In this document: in pieces, positions 17,548 through 26,427 of the stretch | Position numbering within the stretch: position 1 is the stretch's first letter | Layout of the letters: every line of letters begins with the position of its first letter | From: Alteromonas_E sp965248545 | GTDB lineage: Bacteria; Pseudomonadota; Gammaproteobacteria; Enterobacterales; Alteromonadaceae | Length of the DNA stretch: 64,000 nt | Assembly (NCBI GenBank): GCA_965248545.1 | Contig: OZ252110.1 | Coordinates: 1,922,001 to 1,986,000 of the forward strand | Reading direction: 5' to 3' | Position numbers and translations under genes: made by a program | The notes under the pieces: model-generated | The model's database searches: none | What the model was told of the DNA's origin: nothing | The model's input: the letters and a program-made list of their open reading frames with translations, nothing else

Positions 17548-18117
17548 ATGGTTGAGCAGCAAAGTAGTGTTGTGGAAGCACAACAGACATTTGCACAAAA
17601 GACAGAGCGAGATGTGATCGCCGCTGCACAGCGGGGTAACAAACTCGCCTACCACAAGCTATACGATGCTCACGTAGGTCGTGTCTATGCACTGTGTTTA
17701 CGCCTGACAGGCGAACGGACAATGGCTGAAGACGCTACCCAAGAAGTCTTTATCCAGCTATGGAATAAACTGGGTAATTTTGACGGCCAAAGCAAGTTTT
17801 CAACTTGGTTACACAGTGTGACGTCAAATATAACGATTTCATACATACGCAAGCAGAAGGGTTGGTGGCAGCGAACGTTCAATATCGAAAGCTCGCCAGT
17901 AATGGATTATAGCAGTGAAACTTCAGCGGGTAGTGTCTCGTTAGATGACTATGTACTGAAGCTTCCGGAACGCGCTAGGCATGTATTTGTTTTACATGCA
18001 CTAGAAGGTTACAGACATGAAGAAATCGCAGACATGCTTGGTATGGCTGTGGGCTCCAGCAAGGCACAGTTTCATCGTGCTAAACAGCTATTAATGGAGT
18101 GGATGGGAAATGAATAA
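17548..18117 (+). CDS. RNA polymerase sigma factor, ECF subfamily
   Basis: A 189-residue ECF sigma factor. Region 2 spans about 28-95 (LYDAHVGRVYALCLRLTG, EDATQEVFIQLWNKL, KFSTWLHSVTSN). Region 4 spans about 128-185 (LPERARHVFVLHALEGYRHEEIADMLGM). It directs transcription of a small regulon, probably including its own operon. Its stop overlaps the next gene by eight bases, so it is translationally coupled to a membrane protein that probably acts as its anti-sigma factor. Confidence 0.93.
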   Translation: MVEQQSSVVEAQQTFAQKTERDVIAAAQRGNKLAYHKLYDAHVGRVYALCLRLTGERTMAEDATQEVFIQLWNKLGNFDGQSKFSTWLHSVTSNITISYIRKQKGWWQRTFNIESSPVMDYSSETSAGSVSLDDYVLKLPERARHVFVLHALEGYRHEEIADMLGMAVGSSKAQFHRAKQLLMEWMGNE

Positions 18118-18640
18118 CAGCGAACAACGTTTACAGCACGCGATTTATGAGTTGCCCAAAGAAGTGCAGCCTACGAGAGATTTGTGGCAAGGTATCGAAT
18201 TGGGAATAGAGCGCCGCCAATTGCAGGCATCGCAGGGTGATTCGCAAGCGAATACGGCGCGTCAGAAGTCACCGTACTTAGCATTGGCAGCCAGTTTCGC
18301 ATTTGTCGCAATGTTGGGTTTGTTAGTTAAGCAACAATGGCAAACCAGTCAACCAGAATTGGTTGCGGGTCAGTCAAACGCGGCTGAATTAGCGCAATTG
18401 TTGTCTAATCAACATCAGCTACAACGCGACGAGCTATTGGTTAGCTATCAGGATCAGCCTGCGGCTACCGAGAACTGGCAACAGCAACTACAAGAACTAG
18501 ACGATGCTGCCGCAGCAATAAAAGCAGCATTACAACAAGACCCTAATAATACCGCATTGTTAAAGATGCTACAGAATGTATATCAGCAACAAATCGGTTT
18601 AATTGAGCGTGTGCACTCACCTGCATGGCGCCAGATATAA
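18110..18640 (+). CDS. Putative anti-sigma factor (one-pass membrane protein)
   Basis: A 176-residue protein with a soluble N-terminal part, one transmembrane helix at about 57-77 (YLALAASFAFVAMLGLLV) and a Gln-rich helical periplasmic part. The order sigma gene then membrane protein, with overlap, is the classic anti-sigma arrangement. However, the zinc HxxxCxxC motif of common anti-sigma domains is missing, so the role rests on position and topology. Confidence 0.65.
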   Translation: MNNSEQRLQHAIYELPKEVQPTRDLWQGIELGIERRQLQASQGDSQANTARQKSPYLALAASFAFVAMLGLLVKQQWQTSQPELVAGQSNAAELAQLLSNQHQLQRDELLVSYQDQPAATENWQQQLQELDDAAAAIKAALQQDPNNTALLKMLQNVYQQQIGLIERVHSPAWRQI

Positions 18641-18657
18641 GCAAGAGGTATCAGACA

Positions 18658-19659
18658 ATGAATAACAGTAAAACGAGTCCAATAGTGAATATGAAACCTG
18701 TCGCAATATCTCTGATGGTTGGTTTGTTGACTGTGTCGAATGTAGCTTATGCGAACCAAACCGTGAACCAAACCTTAGACGCCGATAGCGACAGTCACGT
18801 TGATATTGAGCATATGAACGGTTCAGCAGTCATCAAAGGCTGGGATCGGGACGAAGTCATGGTTAAAGGCGAACTCAGCGAAAAGGCTAAAGAGTTTATT
18901 TTTGAGCGCAGCGGCAAGCGTGTTGAAATCAAAGTTGAAATGGAACACAGCTCATACAATGGCAAATCATGGGGCAATTGGAATAGCGGTAGTGGCGATG
19001 ATTTGACCATCTTTGTGCCGAAGAATAGCCGAGTTACGTACAATTCCATCAATGCGAGTGTTGATAGTGAAAATATTCACGGTGGTTTAGATATTGAAGT
19101 CGTCAATGGCTCGATTGATGTTGATGATGCTTCTGGTAGAGTTCGTCTAGAGTCGGTGAATGGAAGTATTGACGCGAACAAGGTCAGCGGTGACGTACAA
19201 ATCGAAACGGTCAATGGCTCTATTGAAGGCGATCACAGCGGCAAAGGTGAAATCGGTTTTGAGTCGGTTAACGGCGATATTAGTATCTCAACAGACAGCC
19301 CAGAAATCTCTGCTGAAACAGTGAACGGTGATTTAGATTTACGCTTGCAGGAAGTTGATGAATTAGACTTGAGTTCAGTCAACGGTAGTATCGATGTAGT
19401 GATGGATTTGCAATCAAACGGTGACGTGCGGATATCTACCGTAGGCGGGTCAGTTGATTTGACCTTCCAGAAGGGCGTTTCAGCACGGTTTGACATTCAA
19501 GGTCACGCTGGCGGCCGGTTTGTAAACCGATTAACTGACGACAAGATGCAAAAAGCCAAGTACGGCCCCCGCCGTTGGTTAGAGTTTGAAACGGGCAGTG
19601 GCTCAGCTAAAGTGGAAGTATCAACCGTGAACGGGCGAGTTGAATTGGATAGTCAATAA
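18658..19659 (+). CDS. DUF4097-family exported repeat protein
   Basis: A 333-residue exported protein. I chose the ATG at 18658, after AGAGG, because it begins a signal peptide ending NVAYA; an upstream in-frame ATG at 18625 overlaps the previous gene. From about residue 130 the sequence is a series of short beta repeats with a recurring VNGSI/VNGDI core about every 20 residues, the pattern of the DUF4097 right-handed beta-solenoid/adhesin-like family. It is third in the ECF sigma operon and probably the envelope product that operon controls. Its function is unknown. Confidence 0.82.
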   Translation: MNNSKTSPIVNMKPVAISLMVGLLTVSNVAYANQTVNQTLDADSDSHVDIEHMNGSAVIKGWDRDEVMVKGELSEKAKEFIFERSGKRVEIKVEMEHSSYNGKSWGNWNSGSGDDLTIFVPKNSRVTYNSINASVDSENIHGGLDIEVVNGSIDVDDASGRVRLESVNGSIDANKVSGDVQIETVNGSIEGDHSGKGEIGFESVNGDISISTDSPEISAETVNGDLDLRLQEVDELDLSSVNGSIDVVMDLQSNGDVRISTVGGSVDLTFQKGVSARFDIQGHAGGRFVNRLTDDKMQKAKYGPRRWLEFETGSGSAKVEVSTVNGRVELDSQ

Positions 19660-19684
19660 GCGACTGACCAGACGTTAAATTGGA

Positions 19685-19723
19685 AAGGCGATTTACTCAG
19701 AGCAGTAAATCGCCTTTTTATTT
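19685..19723 (+). terminator. Rho-independent terminator of the ECF sigma operon
   Basis: AGGCGATTTACT pairs with AGTAAATCGCCT around a short loop and runs into TTTTTATTT. It is a long, nearly perfect stem. Confidence 0.88.
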
Positions 19724-19788
19724 GGTGTAAGCGATTTTCTCCAGAGCGAAAATCAAGCATAATAATCGGCCGGATTATTTAAGCGTGG

Positions 19789-21186
19789 TTGTTTGTGGAA
19801 GTCGCTAATTCACCTAAAAAAGACGATAACGTTGAAAAGCTGAAGATTCCGCCGCATTCAATTGAGGCGGAGCAGTCAGTTTTAGGCTCAATGTTAATTG
19901 AGCCTGAGACGTGGGACACGGTCACTGAAATTGTCGGTACTGATGACTTTTACAACCGCGCGCATCAAACCATCTTTGGCGCCATTCTTGAGTTACTCAA
20001 GGTCAATCAACCCATCGACCTTATTACCGTTTCTGAAGCGCTAGAAAAGCACGATCAACTTGATGCTGCAGGTGGCTTTGCCTACCTTGCCGAACTCGCT
20101 AAAAATACCCCTAGTGCTGCCAATGTGGTTGCATACGCCAATATCATTCGAGAACGTGCAATAACCCGTGAATTGATTGGCGTCGCCCATAATATTGCCG
20201 AAGTTGGATTCAATCCCGAAGGTCGAGATAGCTCAGAATTACTCGATTTGGCGGAATCGAAGGTATTTGAAATTGCCGAAAAGCGCACCGGCGAAAATGA
20301 AGGCCCGCGCGATATTGAGAAGGTTCTGGACAAAACCGTTGATCGTCTTGAAGCATTAGTCAAATCCGGCAAAGAAGTAACCGGTGTAACCACAGGGTTT
20401 ACTGATCTCGATAAGAAAACCAGTGGATTACAGCCGTCAGATTTGATCATTGTTGCGGCGCGTCCTTCAATGGGTAAAACAACCTTTGCCATGAATTTGT
20501 GTGAAAACGCAATGATGGCCGAAGATAAGCCTGTGTTAGTATTTAGTCTCGAGATGCCATCTGAGCAGATCATGATGCGTATGCTAGCTTCACTTAGTCG
20601 GGTTGATCAGACTAAGATTCGAACGGCGCAACTGGATGATGAAGACTGGGCTAGAATTTCTCGCACCATGGCAATGTTAAAGGACAAAGACAATTTGTTT
20701 GTCGACGACTCCTCTGGATTGACGCCAATGGATGTGCGCACTCGAGCGCGCAAAATAGCGCGTGATCGGGGCGGTATCAGCCTGATCATGGTTGATTATT
20801 TGCAGTTAATGCGGGTGCCGAGTTTAGCCGATAATCGTACCCTAGAGATCGCTGAAATATCCCGCTCACTAAAAGCGTTAGCAAAGGAATTGGAAGTTCC
20901 CGTTGTCGCTCTCTCTCAGCTCAACCGTGGTTTGGAGCAGCGCGCTGATAAACGTCCGGTCAACTCAGATTTGCGTGAGTCGGGCTCTATCGAGCAGGAC
21001 GCTGACTTGATCATGTTTATTTATCGCGATGAGGTCTATCACGAGAATAGCGAATATAAAGGGGTTGCCGAAATTATTATTGGTAAGCAGCGGAATGGTC
21101 CAATCGGTACATCGCGTTTGACTTTCCAGGGGCAATTCTCGCGTTTTGACAATTACGCGGGCCCTGCCTTTGACGACGAGTACTAA
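19789..21186 (+). CDS. dnaB: Replicative DNA helicase DnaB
   Basis: A 465-residue hexameric helicase that unwinds DNA at the fork and recruits primase. The N-terminal domain starts with IPPHSIEAEQSVLGSML. The RecA-like domain has Walker A in ARPSMGKTTF (about 222-231), LVFSLEMPSEQ, Walker B LIMVDYLQLM, and VVALSQLNRGLEQRADKRP. The start is uncertain: TTG at 19789 and GTG at 19795 are both possible and neither has a clear ribosome site. No intein is present. Confidence 0.97.
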   Translation: MFVEVANSPKKDDNVEKLKIPPHSIEAEQSVLGSMLIEPETWDTVTEIVGTDDFYNRAHQTIFGAILELLKVNQPIDLITVSEALEKHDQLDAAGGFAYLAELAKNTPSAANVVAYANIIRERAITRELIGVAHNIAEVGFNPEGRDSSELLDLAESKVFEIAEKRTGENEGPRDIEKVLDKTVDRLEALVKSGKEVTGVTTGFTDLDKKTSGLQPSDLIIVAARPSMGKTTFAMNLCENAMMAEDKPVLVFSLEMPSEQIMMRMLASLSRVDQTKIRTAQLDDEDWARISRTMAMLKDKDNLFVDDSSGLTPMDVRTRARKIARDRGGISLIMVDYLQLMRVPSLADNRTLEIAEISRSLKALAKELEVPVVALSQLNRGLEQRADKRPVNSDLRESGSIEQDADLIMFIYRDEVYHENSEYKGVAEIIIGKQRNGPIGTSRLTFQGQFSRFDNYAGPAFDDEY

Positions 21187-22310
21187 TCACGCTCGTGGCA
21201 CGCAGGTTGGCATATATTGCGCCATTGTCTGGGCGAAACACCTTTAACGCGTTTGAATGCCCGGCAGAAATTACCCGCGTCGGTGTAGCCCACCATTTCT
21301 GCAATTAGGGTCACATTAGAACGACTCGCGCTCAAGTAGCGACTGGCCACCTCAATACGCTGCAATTCGACTAGATGTCTAAACGTGATCCCTCGTTCAC
21401 TCAATCTACGTTGTAGGCTACGCGTGCTCATTGCGAGCGTCCTGGCCACGCTGTCGATACTTAAATTACCGGAACTAAGAAGCTGTTGTAGCACAATTAT
21501 GACGCGATTGATGATGTCTGTGTGATGTTGATTGACAGGCTGCTCAAGCTCAACTTTAACGCGTTCTAATTCGGTTTGGTTGCTAGTTTTGAGGGGCATT
21601 GATGCCAACCTCGCTGGAATAGACAGTTGGTCATACTCAGCATTGAATCGGACTGTGTCCGAGAAAAATTTCTGATAGTGTTTCAACGGCAATGTAGCTG
21701 AGTGACTGAAATCGATACTGACCTCCTTAAATGCCTTGCCGAGTAATAGTTTACCCATTTGATAACATGCACTCATTGCCATTTCTTTATAGTGCCGGGT
21801 ATCGAGCGCTTGTTGGTACAAGTCATAGCGCCGAAAAACGATGGAGCGTTCAAACTTAAAAGGGCGCCAGTACTCAGCTTGATTATGATAGAGGTTGATA
21901 CTTCGCGCAGCCTGAAGCGCTGCGAACAGATTCGGGCTAGAGCTGATCAGTATTCCCGTGTCGCCCAACACTCGGAAGTCCTGGTAAGTACCCAAGCGCA
22001 ATCCGAAATCCGCTGAGTCGAGTTGCTCCGCCAGTTGATTGAGCAATAGGATCATCTGATGAACGCTCATTCTTTTATCCAATTGCAATAGGTCACGCGT
22101 CTCGATACCAAATTGGCGCAGGGTTTGTTCTGGGTCAGCGCCTAATTCGTCGAGCAATTTATCCAGTCCATATAATGCTGACAACTGAATCTGCTGCTGA
22201 TACTCGGGCATTATCTGACTCAAATGTTTGGGGCGAGAGCGTTGTGTTGTGGCTGACATAAACCGTAAGAATAAAGTTGGCGTTAAATGACAAGTATAGT
22301 CGATTCCCAT
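21183..22310 (-). CDS. AraC-family transcriptional regulator
   Basis: A 375-residue regulator with an N-terminal ligand domain of the arabinose-binding-like type used by OruR-like regulators (about 35-220) and a C-terminal AraC double helix-turn-helix (about 275-368: SVARTLAMSTRSLQRRLSERGITF, AEMVGYTDAGNFCRAFKRVKGVSP). An alternative start is the Met at residue 18 (22259). It is divergent from the amidohydrolase with 41 bases between starts, so it is the likely activator of that gene. Its ligand is unknown. Confidence 0.88.
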   Translation of the reverse strand: MGIDYTCHLTPTLFLRFMSATTQRSRPKHLSQIMPEYQQQIQLSALYGLDKLLDELGADPEQTLRQFGIETRDLLQLDKRMSVHQMILLLNQLAEQLDSADFGLRLGTYQDFRVLGDTGILISSSPNLFAALQAARSINLYHNQAEYWRPFKFERSIVFRRYDLYQQALDTRHYKEMAMSACYQMGKLLLGKAFKEVSIDFSHSATLPLKHYQKFFSDTVRFNAEYDQLSIPARLASMPLKTSNQTELERVKVELEQPVNQHHTDIINRVIIVLQQLLSSGNLSIDSVARTLAMSTRSLQRRLSERGITFRHLVELQRIEVASRYLSASRSNVTLIAEMVGYTDAGNFCRAFKRVKGVSPRQWRNICQPACHERD

Positions 22311-22351
22311 AATTTAACATCTGTGCAACATTGAATGCTCAGAGGTGAATT

Positions 22352-24106
22352 ATGCGCGAGTATGACATCGCCATTAACCATGGTCTTTATTTTGATGGCA
22401 GTGGCAGAACACCCGCCTCCATCAAACATTTAGGTCTAAAAAATGGTCGAGTTGTGGCAGTTTGTGAACGGCCATTTGACGATGATTCTGCAGACAGAGT
22501 CATTGACGCTCAGGGACTCTGGGTTATGCCAGGCTTCATTGATACCCATACCCATTATGATGCAGAGCTGTTAATTAGTCCTAGTCTTTCAGAATCCCTT
22601 CGGCATGGCGTGACCACGGTAATGGTTGGCAGCTGCTCGATTAGCATGGTGTGCAGCGAGGCCGAAGATGCCTCTGACATTTTTACACGTGTCGAGACAG
22701 TGCCACGTGAGAAAGTACTACCGGTTGTGCAACAGAACAAGGTTTGGTCGACGCCGAAACAGTGGGTTGAATATGTCCAGCAATTGCCGTTAGGGCCTAA
22801 TGTCATTTCAATGCTAGGTCATAGTGACCTGCGAGTGGCGGTTATGGGCTTATTACGTGCAACTGATCACGACGTTGAACCAGCAGAAAATGAACTGCAA
22901 CAAATGGAAAAAATTTTGAGAGAGTCATTTGATGCTGGCTTTTTAGGTTTGTCTACTATGCGACTTACATGGGACAAACTTGATGGTGATCGTGCATGGT
23001 CAAAAAGCCTACCGAGTACCTACGCGAAGTGGCGCGAAATATCGCGCTTGTTGAGAATAGTACGCGATAGTGGTCGTGTTCACCAAGGCGCTCCGAATGC
23101 AGCGACTCCGTTGCAAATTTTTCAATACATTGGTGAAAGCCTGGGTCTATTGCGCAAGCGGCTGAAGACCACTTTGATTAGCCAAATGGATTTAAAAGGG
23201 AGCCGTTATCTTCGTTTTTTGACTAACTTAGCGTCCCTTACAGCTAATGCACTACGAGGGGACTTTCGCTGGCAGGTATTACCGACACCCTTCACCATAT
23301 ACGCTGATGGAATTGATATTGTTTTCTTTGAAGAATTTGGTGCCGGAGAAATGGCGCTGGATCTCAAAGATCAAGTTGAACGCAATGCGCTGCTAAAAGA
23401 CGAAAACTATCGCCGTACATTTCGCAAATTTTACGGCGAAAAGCTAAGTCCACGCGTTTGGCAACGAGATTTTGGGGACGCGATTGTTTTGGCGTGCCCC
23501 GATCAACAGTTGGTCGGTAAGAACTTTGCAGAAATTGCGGCAGATCGAGGTATCCATGTAGTGGACTTGTTTTTGGATTTAGTGGTTGAGTATGGCAATC
23601 GACTCAGATGGTACACGACCGTCGCTAATCACCGGCCGCGAGTATTGGAAAAGCTCGTCAAAAACAAACGTTCATTGATCACTTTCAGTGACGCCGGTGC
23701 GCATATTCGCAATATGGCCTTTTACAACCTGCCACTGCGATTGTTGCAAATGGTGAATGACAGCCAAATGGCCAAAACACCAATCATGTCCATGGAGGAA
23801 GCGGTTTACCGAATGACGGGCGATCAGGCCGATTGGTTCGGGATTGATGCTGGCCGGATACGTGTGGGGGACCGAGCGGATATCGTGATCTTAGATCCAA
23901 AGGGATTTGCACAAGACTTAGAGGAAGTCAGTTGGGCAGAAATGGAAAATTTCGAGATCCAACGATTGGTCAATCGCAATCCTGGGTTGGTCAAACACGT
24001 GTTCGTGAACGGCAAGCCCGTCGTTGAAGATGAGATACTTATCGACGACGTCGGTAAGCAGAGAGGATACGGCCAGTTTATTCCAGCTAACAATAAGACG
24101 GGCTAA
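22352..24106 (+). CDS. Amidohydrolase, N-acyl-D-amino-acid deacylase-like
   Basis: A 584-residue member of the amidohydrolase superfamily, D-aminoacylase-like branch. It has an N-terminal composite domain, the metal motif MPGFIDTHTHYDAEL (about 55-69), a long TIM barrel, the late metal aspartate in FSDAGAH (about 446-452) and a C-terminal return to the composite domain (ADIVILDPKGF). Family members hydrolyse N-acyl-D-amino acids or related amides. The neighbour on the other strand is an AraC regulator, probably its controller. The exact substrate is unknown. Confidence 0.85.
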   Translation: MREYDIAINHGLYFDGSGRTPASIKHLGLKNGRVVAVCERPFDDDSADRVIDAQGLWVMPGFIDTHTHYDAELLISPSLSESLRHGVTTVMVGSCSISMVCSEAEDASDIFTRVETVPREKVLPVVQQNKVWSTPKQWVEYVQQLPLGPNVISMLGHSDLRVAVMGLLRATDHDVEPAENELQQMEKILRESFDAGFLGLSTMRLTWDKLDGDRAWSKSLPSTYAKWREISRLLRIVRDSGRVHQGAPNAATPLQIFQYIGESLGLLRKRLKTTLISQMDLKGSRYLRFLTNLASLTANALRGDFRWQVLPTPFTIYADGIDIVFFEEFGAGEMALDLKDQVERNALLKDENYRRTFRKFYGEKLSPRVWQRDFGDAIVLACPDQQLVGKNFAEIAADRGIHVVDLFLDLVVEYGNRLRWYTTVANHRPRVLEKLVKNKRSLITFSDAGAHIRNMAFYNLPLRLLQMVNDSQMAKTPIMSMEEAVYRMTGDQADWFGIDAGRIRVGDRADIVILDPKGFAQDLEEVSWAEMENFEIQRLVNRNPGLVKHVFVNGKPVVEDEILIDDVGKQRGYGQFIPANNKTG

Positions 24107-24111
24107 AACAA

Positions 24112-24140
24112 AACGGGCTCGGCATACGGCCAAGCCCGTT
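24112..24140. terminator. Terminator shared by the convergent amidohydrolase and ompA-like genes
   Basis: AACGGGCT-c-GGC and GCC-a-AGCCCGTT form a strong stem. On the minus strand it runs into TTTTGTTTT, so it works best for the leftward OmpA-family gene; the plus side lacks a T-run. Confidence 0.75.
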
Positions 24141-24159
24141 CAAACCCGTCTGGTAACTA

Positions 24160-25359
24160 TTACTTCTGTTGCGGCTCTTTTACCGTCGCAGATACGGTCG
24201 CTTCAATTCGACGATTAAGGCGATGTGCAGCAGCATTATTCGCTTCATCAAGAAGACGCGTTTCACCATATCCAACCGCGCTCAAGCGACTTGCGTCAAT
24301 TCCATATTGCTGAATCAACACTTCTCTGACAGCTTTGGCGCGGCGCTCAGATAATCCCTGATTGTATTCTCGCGGCCCAACTGCAGATGTGTGTCCCTCG
24401 ATTACTGCTGAGGTATTCACAAAGCGTTTGAGGAACTCAGCGAACTCGGCTAGCTGTGCATCGTTAGGGTTATCGACTACGGCACTGTCGTTGGCAAACA
24501 ACACGTTCAAAGATACGGTTAGTTCTTTTTCTTCGAAAATGACACACCCTGAGGCATCAACCTTATCATTCGGTTTTGAGTCAGGACACTTGTCCATATC
24601 GTCTGGTACCCCATCATTGTCAGCGTCATCACCTAACCGACAGCCGGTTGCGTCGACCTTTGTATTGGGAGGGGTGTTAGGGCATTTGTCTTGTGCGTTA
24701 ACAACACCGTCGCCATCCAGATCATTGTTGCATCCGTTGGCGTCAACCACTGTTCCCGCTGGCGTCATCGGACATTGGTCACGACTATCAACAACACCAT
24801 CATTGTCACTGTCTTTTGGACGTGCTGATGTCGGGCTACCGCCAAACGTGTATGCCACACCGAGCTTTACATTGTAATCATTGTAGCCGTCACCGAAATC
24901 GTGTAGCGCTCCGACTTCAGTAATAACCTTAATCCGCTCAGCTAGCGCCCAATGCTTGCCGATACCTGCCATCAATCCGCGGTAGTTTTGATCGAGGTTT
25001 TGTTGGCGAATGCCGCCAAACAAGTAGGCCACATCATTATCTAGGAAATACAATACATCTGCGCCTAAGCTCGTACCTTCCTCTTCGATTCCAAATGGAT
25101 TGTTATGATCGGGATCAATGGTCATATCGGCAACTTCAAATCTTGCGGCCCAATGTGAATCAAATCTAAAGCCCAACTCGACGCCAAATCCATCGCCTTC
25201 GTCCATGTATCCATTCGGTTCCGGTTTGTCCCGATCAACATCGTAGTATTGTGCAAAGCCACCTAACCAGGTGTCATACGCAGGGCCTTTTTCCGCAAAT
25301 GCGGTTGACGTCAGCATGGCGCTGGCAATTGCCGCACTGACTATGGTTCTCTTCAACAT
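24160..25359 (-). CDS. OmpA-family outer membrane protein with thrombospondin type 3 repeats
   Basis: A 399-residue protein. The start at 25359 follows AAGGA and opens a signal peptide ending AFAEKG; an in-frame ATG 33 bases upstream is less likely. Residues about 25-180 form an eight-strand barrel with aromatic and DHNN-type loops. Three calcium-binding repeats of the DxDxDGxxD type (DSDNDGVVDSRDQCP and similar, each ending DA-GC) follow. The C-terminal OmpA domain (about 280-390; IEGHTSAVG, GLSERRAKAVREVL) binds peptidoglycan. It is the OprF/OmpA kind of structural porin-like protein. Confidence 0.9.
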   Translation of the reverse strand: MLKRTIVSAAIASAMLTSTAFAEKGPAYDTWLGGFAQYYDVDRDKPEPNGYMDEGDGFGVELGFRFDSHWAARFEVADMTIDPDHNNPFGIEEEGTSLGADVLYFLDNDVAYLFGGIRQQNLDQNYRGLMAGIGKHWALAERIKVITEVGALHDFGDGYNDYNVKLGVAYTFGGSPTSARPKDSDNDGVVDSRDQCPMTPAGTVVDANGCNNDLDGDGVVNAQDKCPNTPPNTKVDATGCRLGDDADNDGVPDDMDKCPDSKPNDKVDASGCVIFEEKELTVSLNVLFANDSAVVDNPNDAQLAEFAEFLKRFVNTSAVIEGHTSAVGPREYNQGLSERRAKAVREVLIQQYGIDASRLSAVGYGETRLLDEANNAAAHRLNRRIEATVSATVKEPQQK

Positions 25360-25425
25360 GTGTCCTTCCTTTTCTTCATAGTGTGTGTTCAAACAGTCTA
25401 TGCCTAATGATACTGGTTCGTTTGA

Positions 25426-25848
25426 TTAATGCCCCATTAGTGTCATATGTATGCGTCGGCGCCCACCGTTATCTCTATGTTCGCCTAGATAAATACCTTG
25501 CCAAGTTCCCAATACTAACTGGCCTTGTTCGATCGATAGGGTCAATTGCGTGCCAAATAGCGCTGATTTGACGTGTGCAGGCATATCGTCTTGACCTTCG
25601 TATGTATGCACAAAGTAAGGTGTATCTTCCGGAACCCAGTGATTGCAAAACGATTCTAAATCACGTCTTACACTGGGGTCTGCATTTTCGTTAATACACA
25701 AGCTCGCACTGGTATGCAGCAAACTCAAATGCAACAAGCCTTGTTGGATTGTTTGAATCGCTGGCATGGCTTCTACGACATCTTGGGTGATTAAGTGAAA
25801 GCCGCGTGAATACGCCGGTAGGGTCAAAGACTCACTTTGCCATTGCAT
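25426..25848 (-). CDS. yjbQ: YjbQ family (UPF0047) protein
   Basis: A 140-residue single-domain protein of the YjbQ/UPF0047 family, annotated as having secondary thiamine-phosphate synthase activity. Family signatures are HLSLLHTSASLCINENADP (about 40-58) and the C-terminal GTWQGIYLGEHRD. The thiamine activity is known only as a side activity, so the real role is open. It starts six bases after the zur stop on the same strand, so the two are cotranscribed. Confidence 0.9.
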   Translation of the reverse strand: MQWQSESLTLPAYSRGFHLITQDVVEAMPAIQTIQQGLLHLSLLHTSASLCINENADPSVRRDLESFCNHWVPEDTPYFVHTYEGQDDMPAHVKSALFGTQLTLSIEQGQLVLGTWQGIYLGEHRDNGGRRRIHMTLMGH

Positions 25849-25854
25849 ACTTGA

Positions 25855-26298
25855 TTACTCTTCTGCCTGGCATTCTGTGCATAAGCCGTGAGCTTCGATA
25901 GTTTGTTTGGAGACTAAAAAACCGTGCGTTTTAGCTTGTGCATTTAGGGTGTCTTCAATCCCTTCTGATTGAATTTCAGTGACATCGCCACAGCTATCAC
26001 AGATTAGAAACTGAACGGGGTGACTACAACCGTAATGGTGACATGCAACGAAACTATTGGTGGACTCTAATTTGTGGATGAGACCAAAATCCAATAAGAA
26101 GTCGAGTGCACGATATACGGTGGCTGGTTTTGCGCTACTTTCGGTTTCTTTGAGATTGTCGAGCAATTCATAAGCACCCATTGGTCGCTTTTTTTCGAGC
26201 ATTATCTGATAAACTTTCTCGCGAAGCGGAGTGAATCTGGCGCCTTTTTGGTCACAAAAATCACGCGCTTTGGCTACTAATGTCGCAATATTTTTCAT
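25855..26298 (-). CDS. zur: Fur-family zinc uptake regulator
   Basis: A 147-residue Fur-family repressor. The winged helix includes FTPLREKVYQIMLEKKRPMGAYELLD and KPATVYRALDFLLDFGLIHKLES, which is the Zur version (TVYRALDFLL...IHKLESTNSF). Structural zinc cysteines are in LICDSCGDV (about 98-106) and GLCTECQAE at the C-terminus. With zinc bound it would repress zinc uptake and zinc-free paralogue genes. None of its obvious targets is in this window. Confidence 0.9.
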   Translation of the reverse strand: MKNIATLVAKARDFCDQKGARFTPLREKVYQIMLEKKRPMGAYELLDNLKETESSAKPATVYRALDFLLDFGLIHKLESTNSFVACHHYGCSHPVQFLICDSCGDVTEIQSEGIEDTLNAQAKTHGFLVSKQTIEAHGLCTECQAEE

Positions 26299-26363
26299 TT
26301 GGTTTTCTATTCCACGCGGCCCTGGCGATTTGTTTCAAACACTAACACAAATGAGTTGAAAAT

Positions 26364-26400
26364 GCGGTTAGTTTTGAGTGGGATAGGGAAAATCAACCGC
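26364..26400 (-). terminator. Possible terminator downstream of rsd
   Basis: GCGGTT and AACCGC, extended by AAAA/TTTT, pair around a 13-base loop, followed on the minus strand by ATTTTC. The T-run is short, so this is only a candidate. Confidence 0.4.
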
Positions 26401-26427
26401 TTCATAGTGCACTGTATCGGTAAGGCT

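Noticed and set aside
19080..19420. Direct repeats that could suggest a CRISPR or tandem DNA repeat
   Set aside because: They are protein-level VNGSI repeats of the DUF4097 fold; the DNA copies differ and have no equal spacers.
24540..24810. Repeated segments in the ompA-like gene
   Set aside because: These encode thrombospondin type 3 calcium-binding repeats, a known feature of OmpA/OprF-type proteins.
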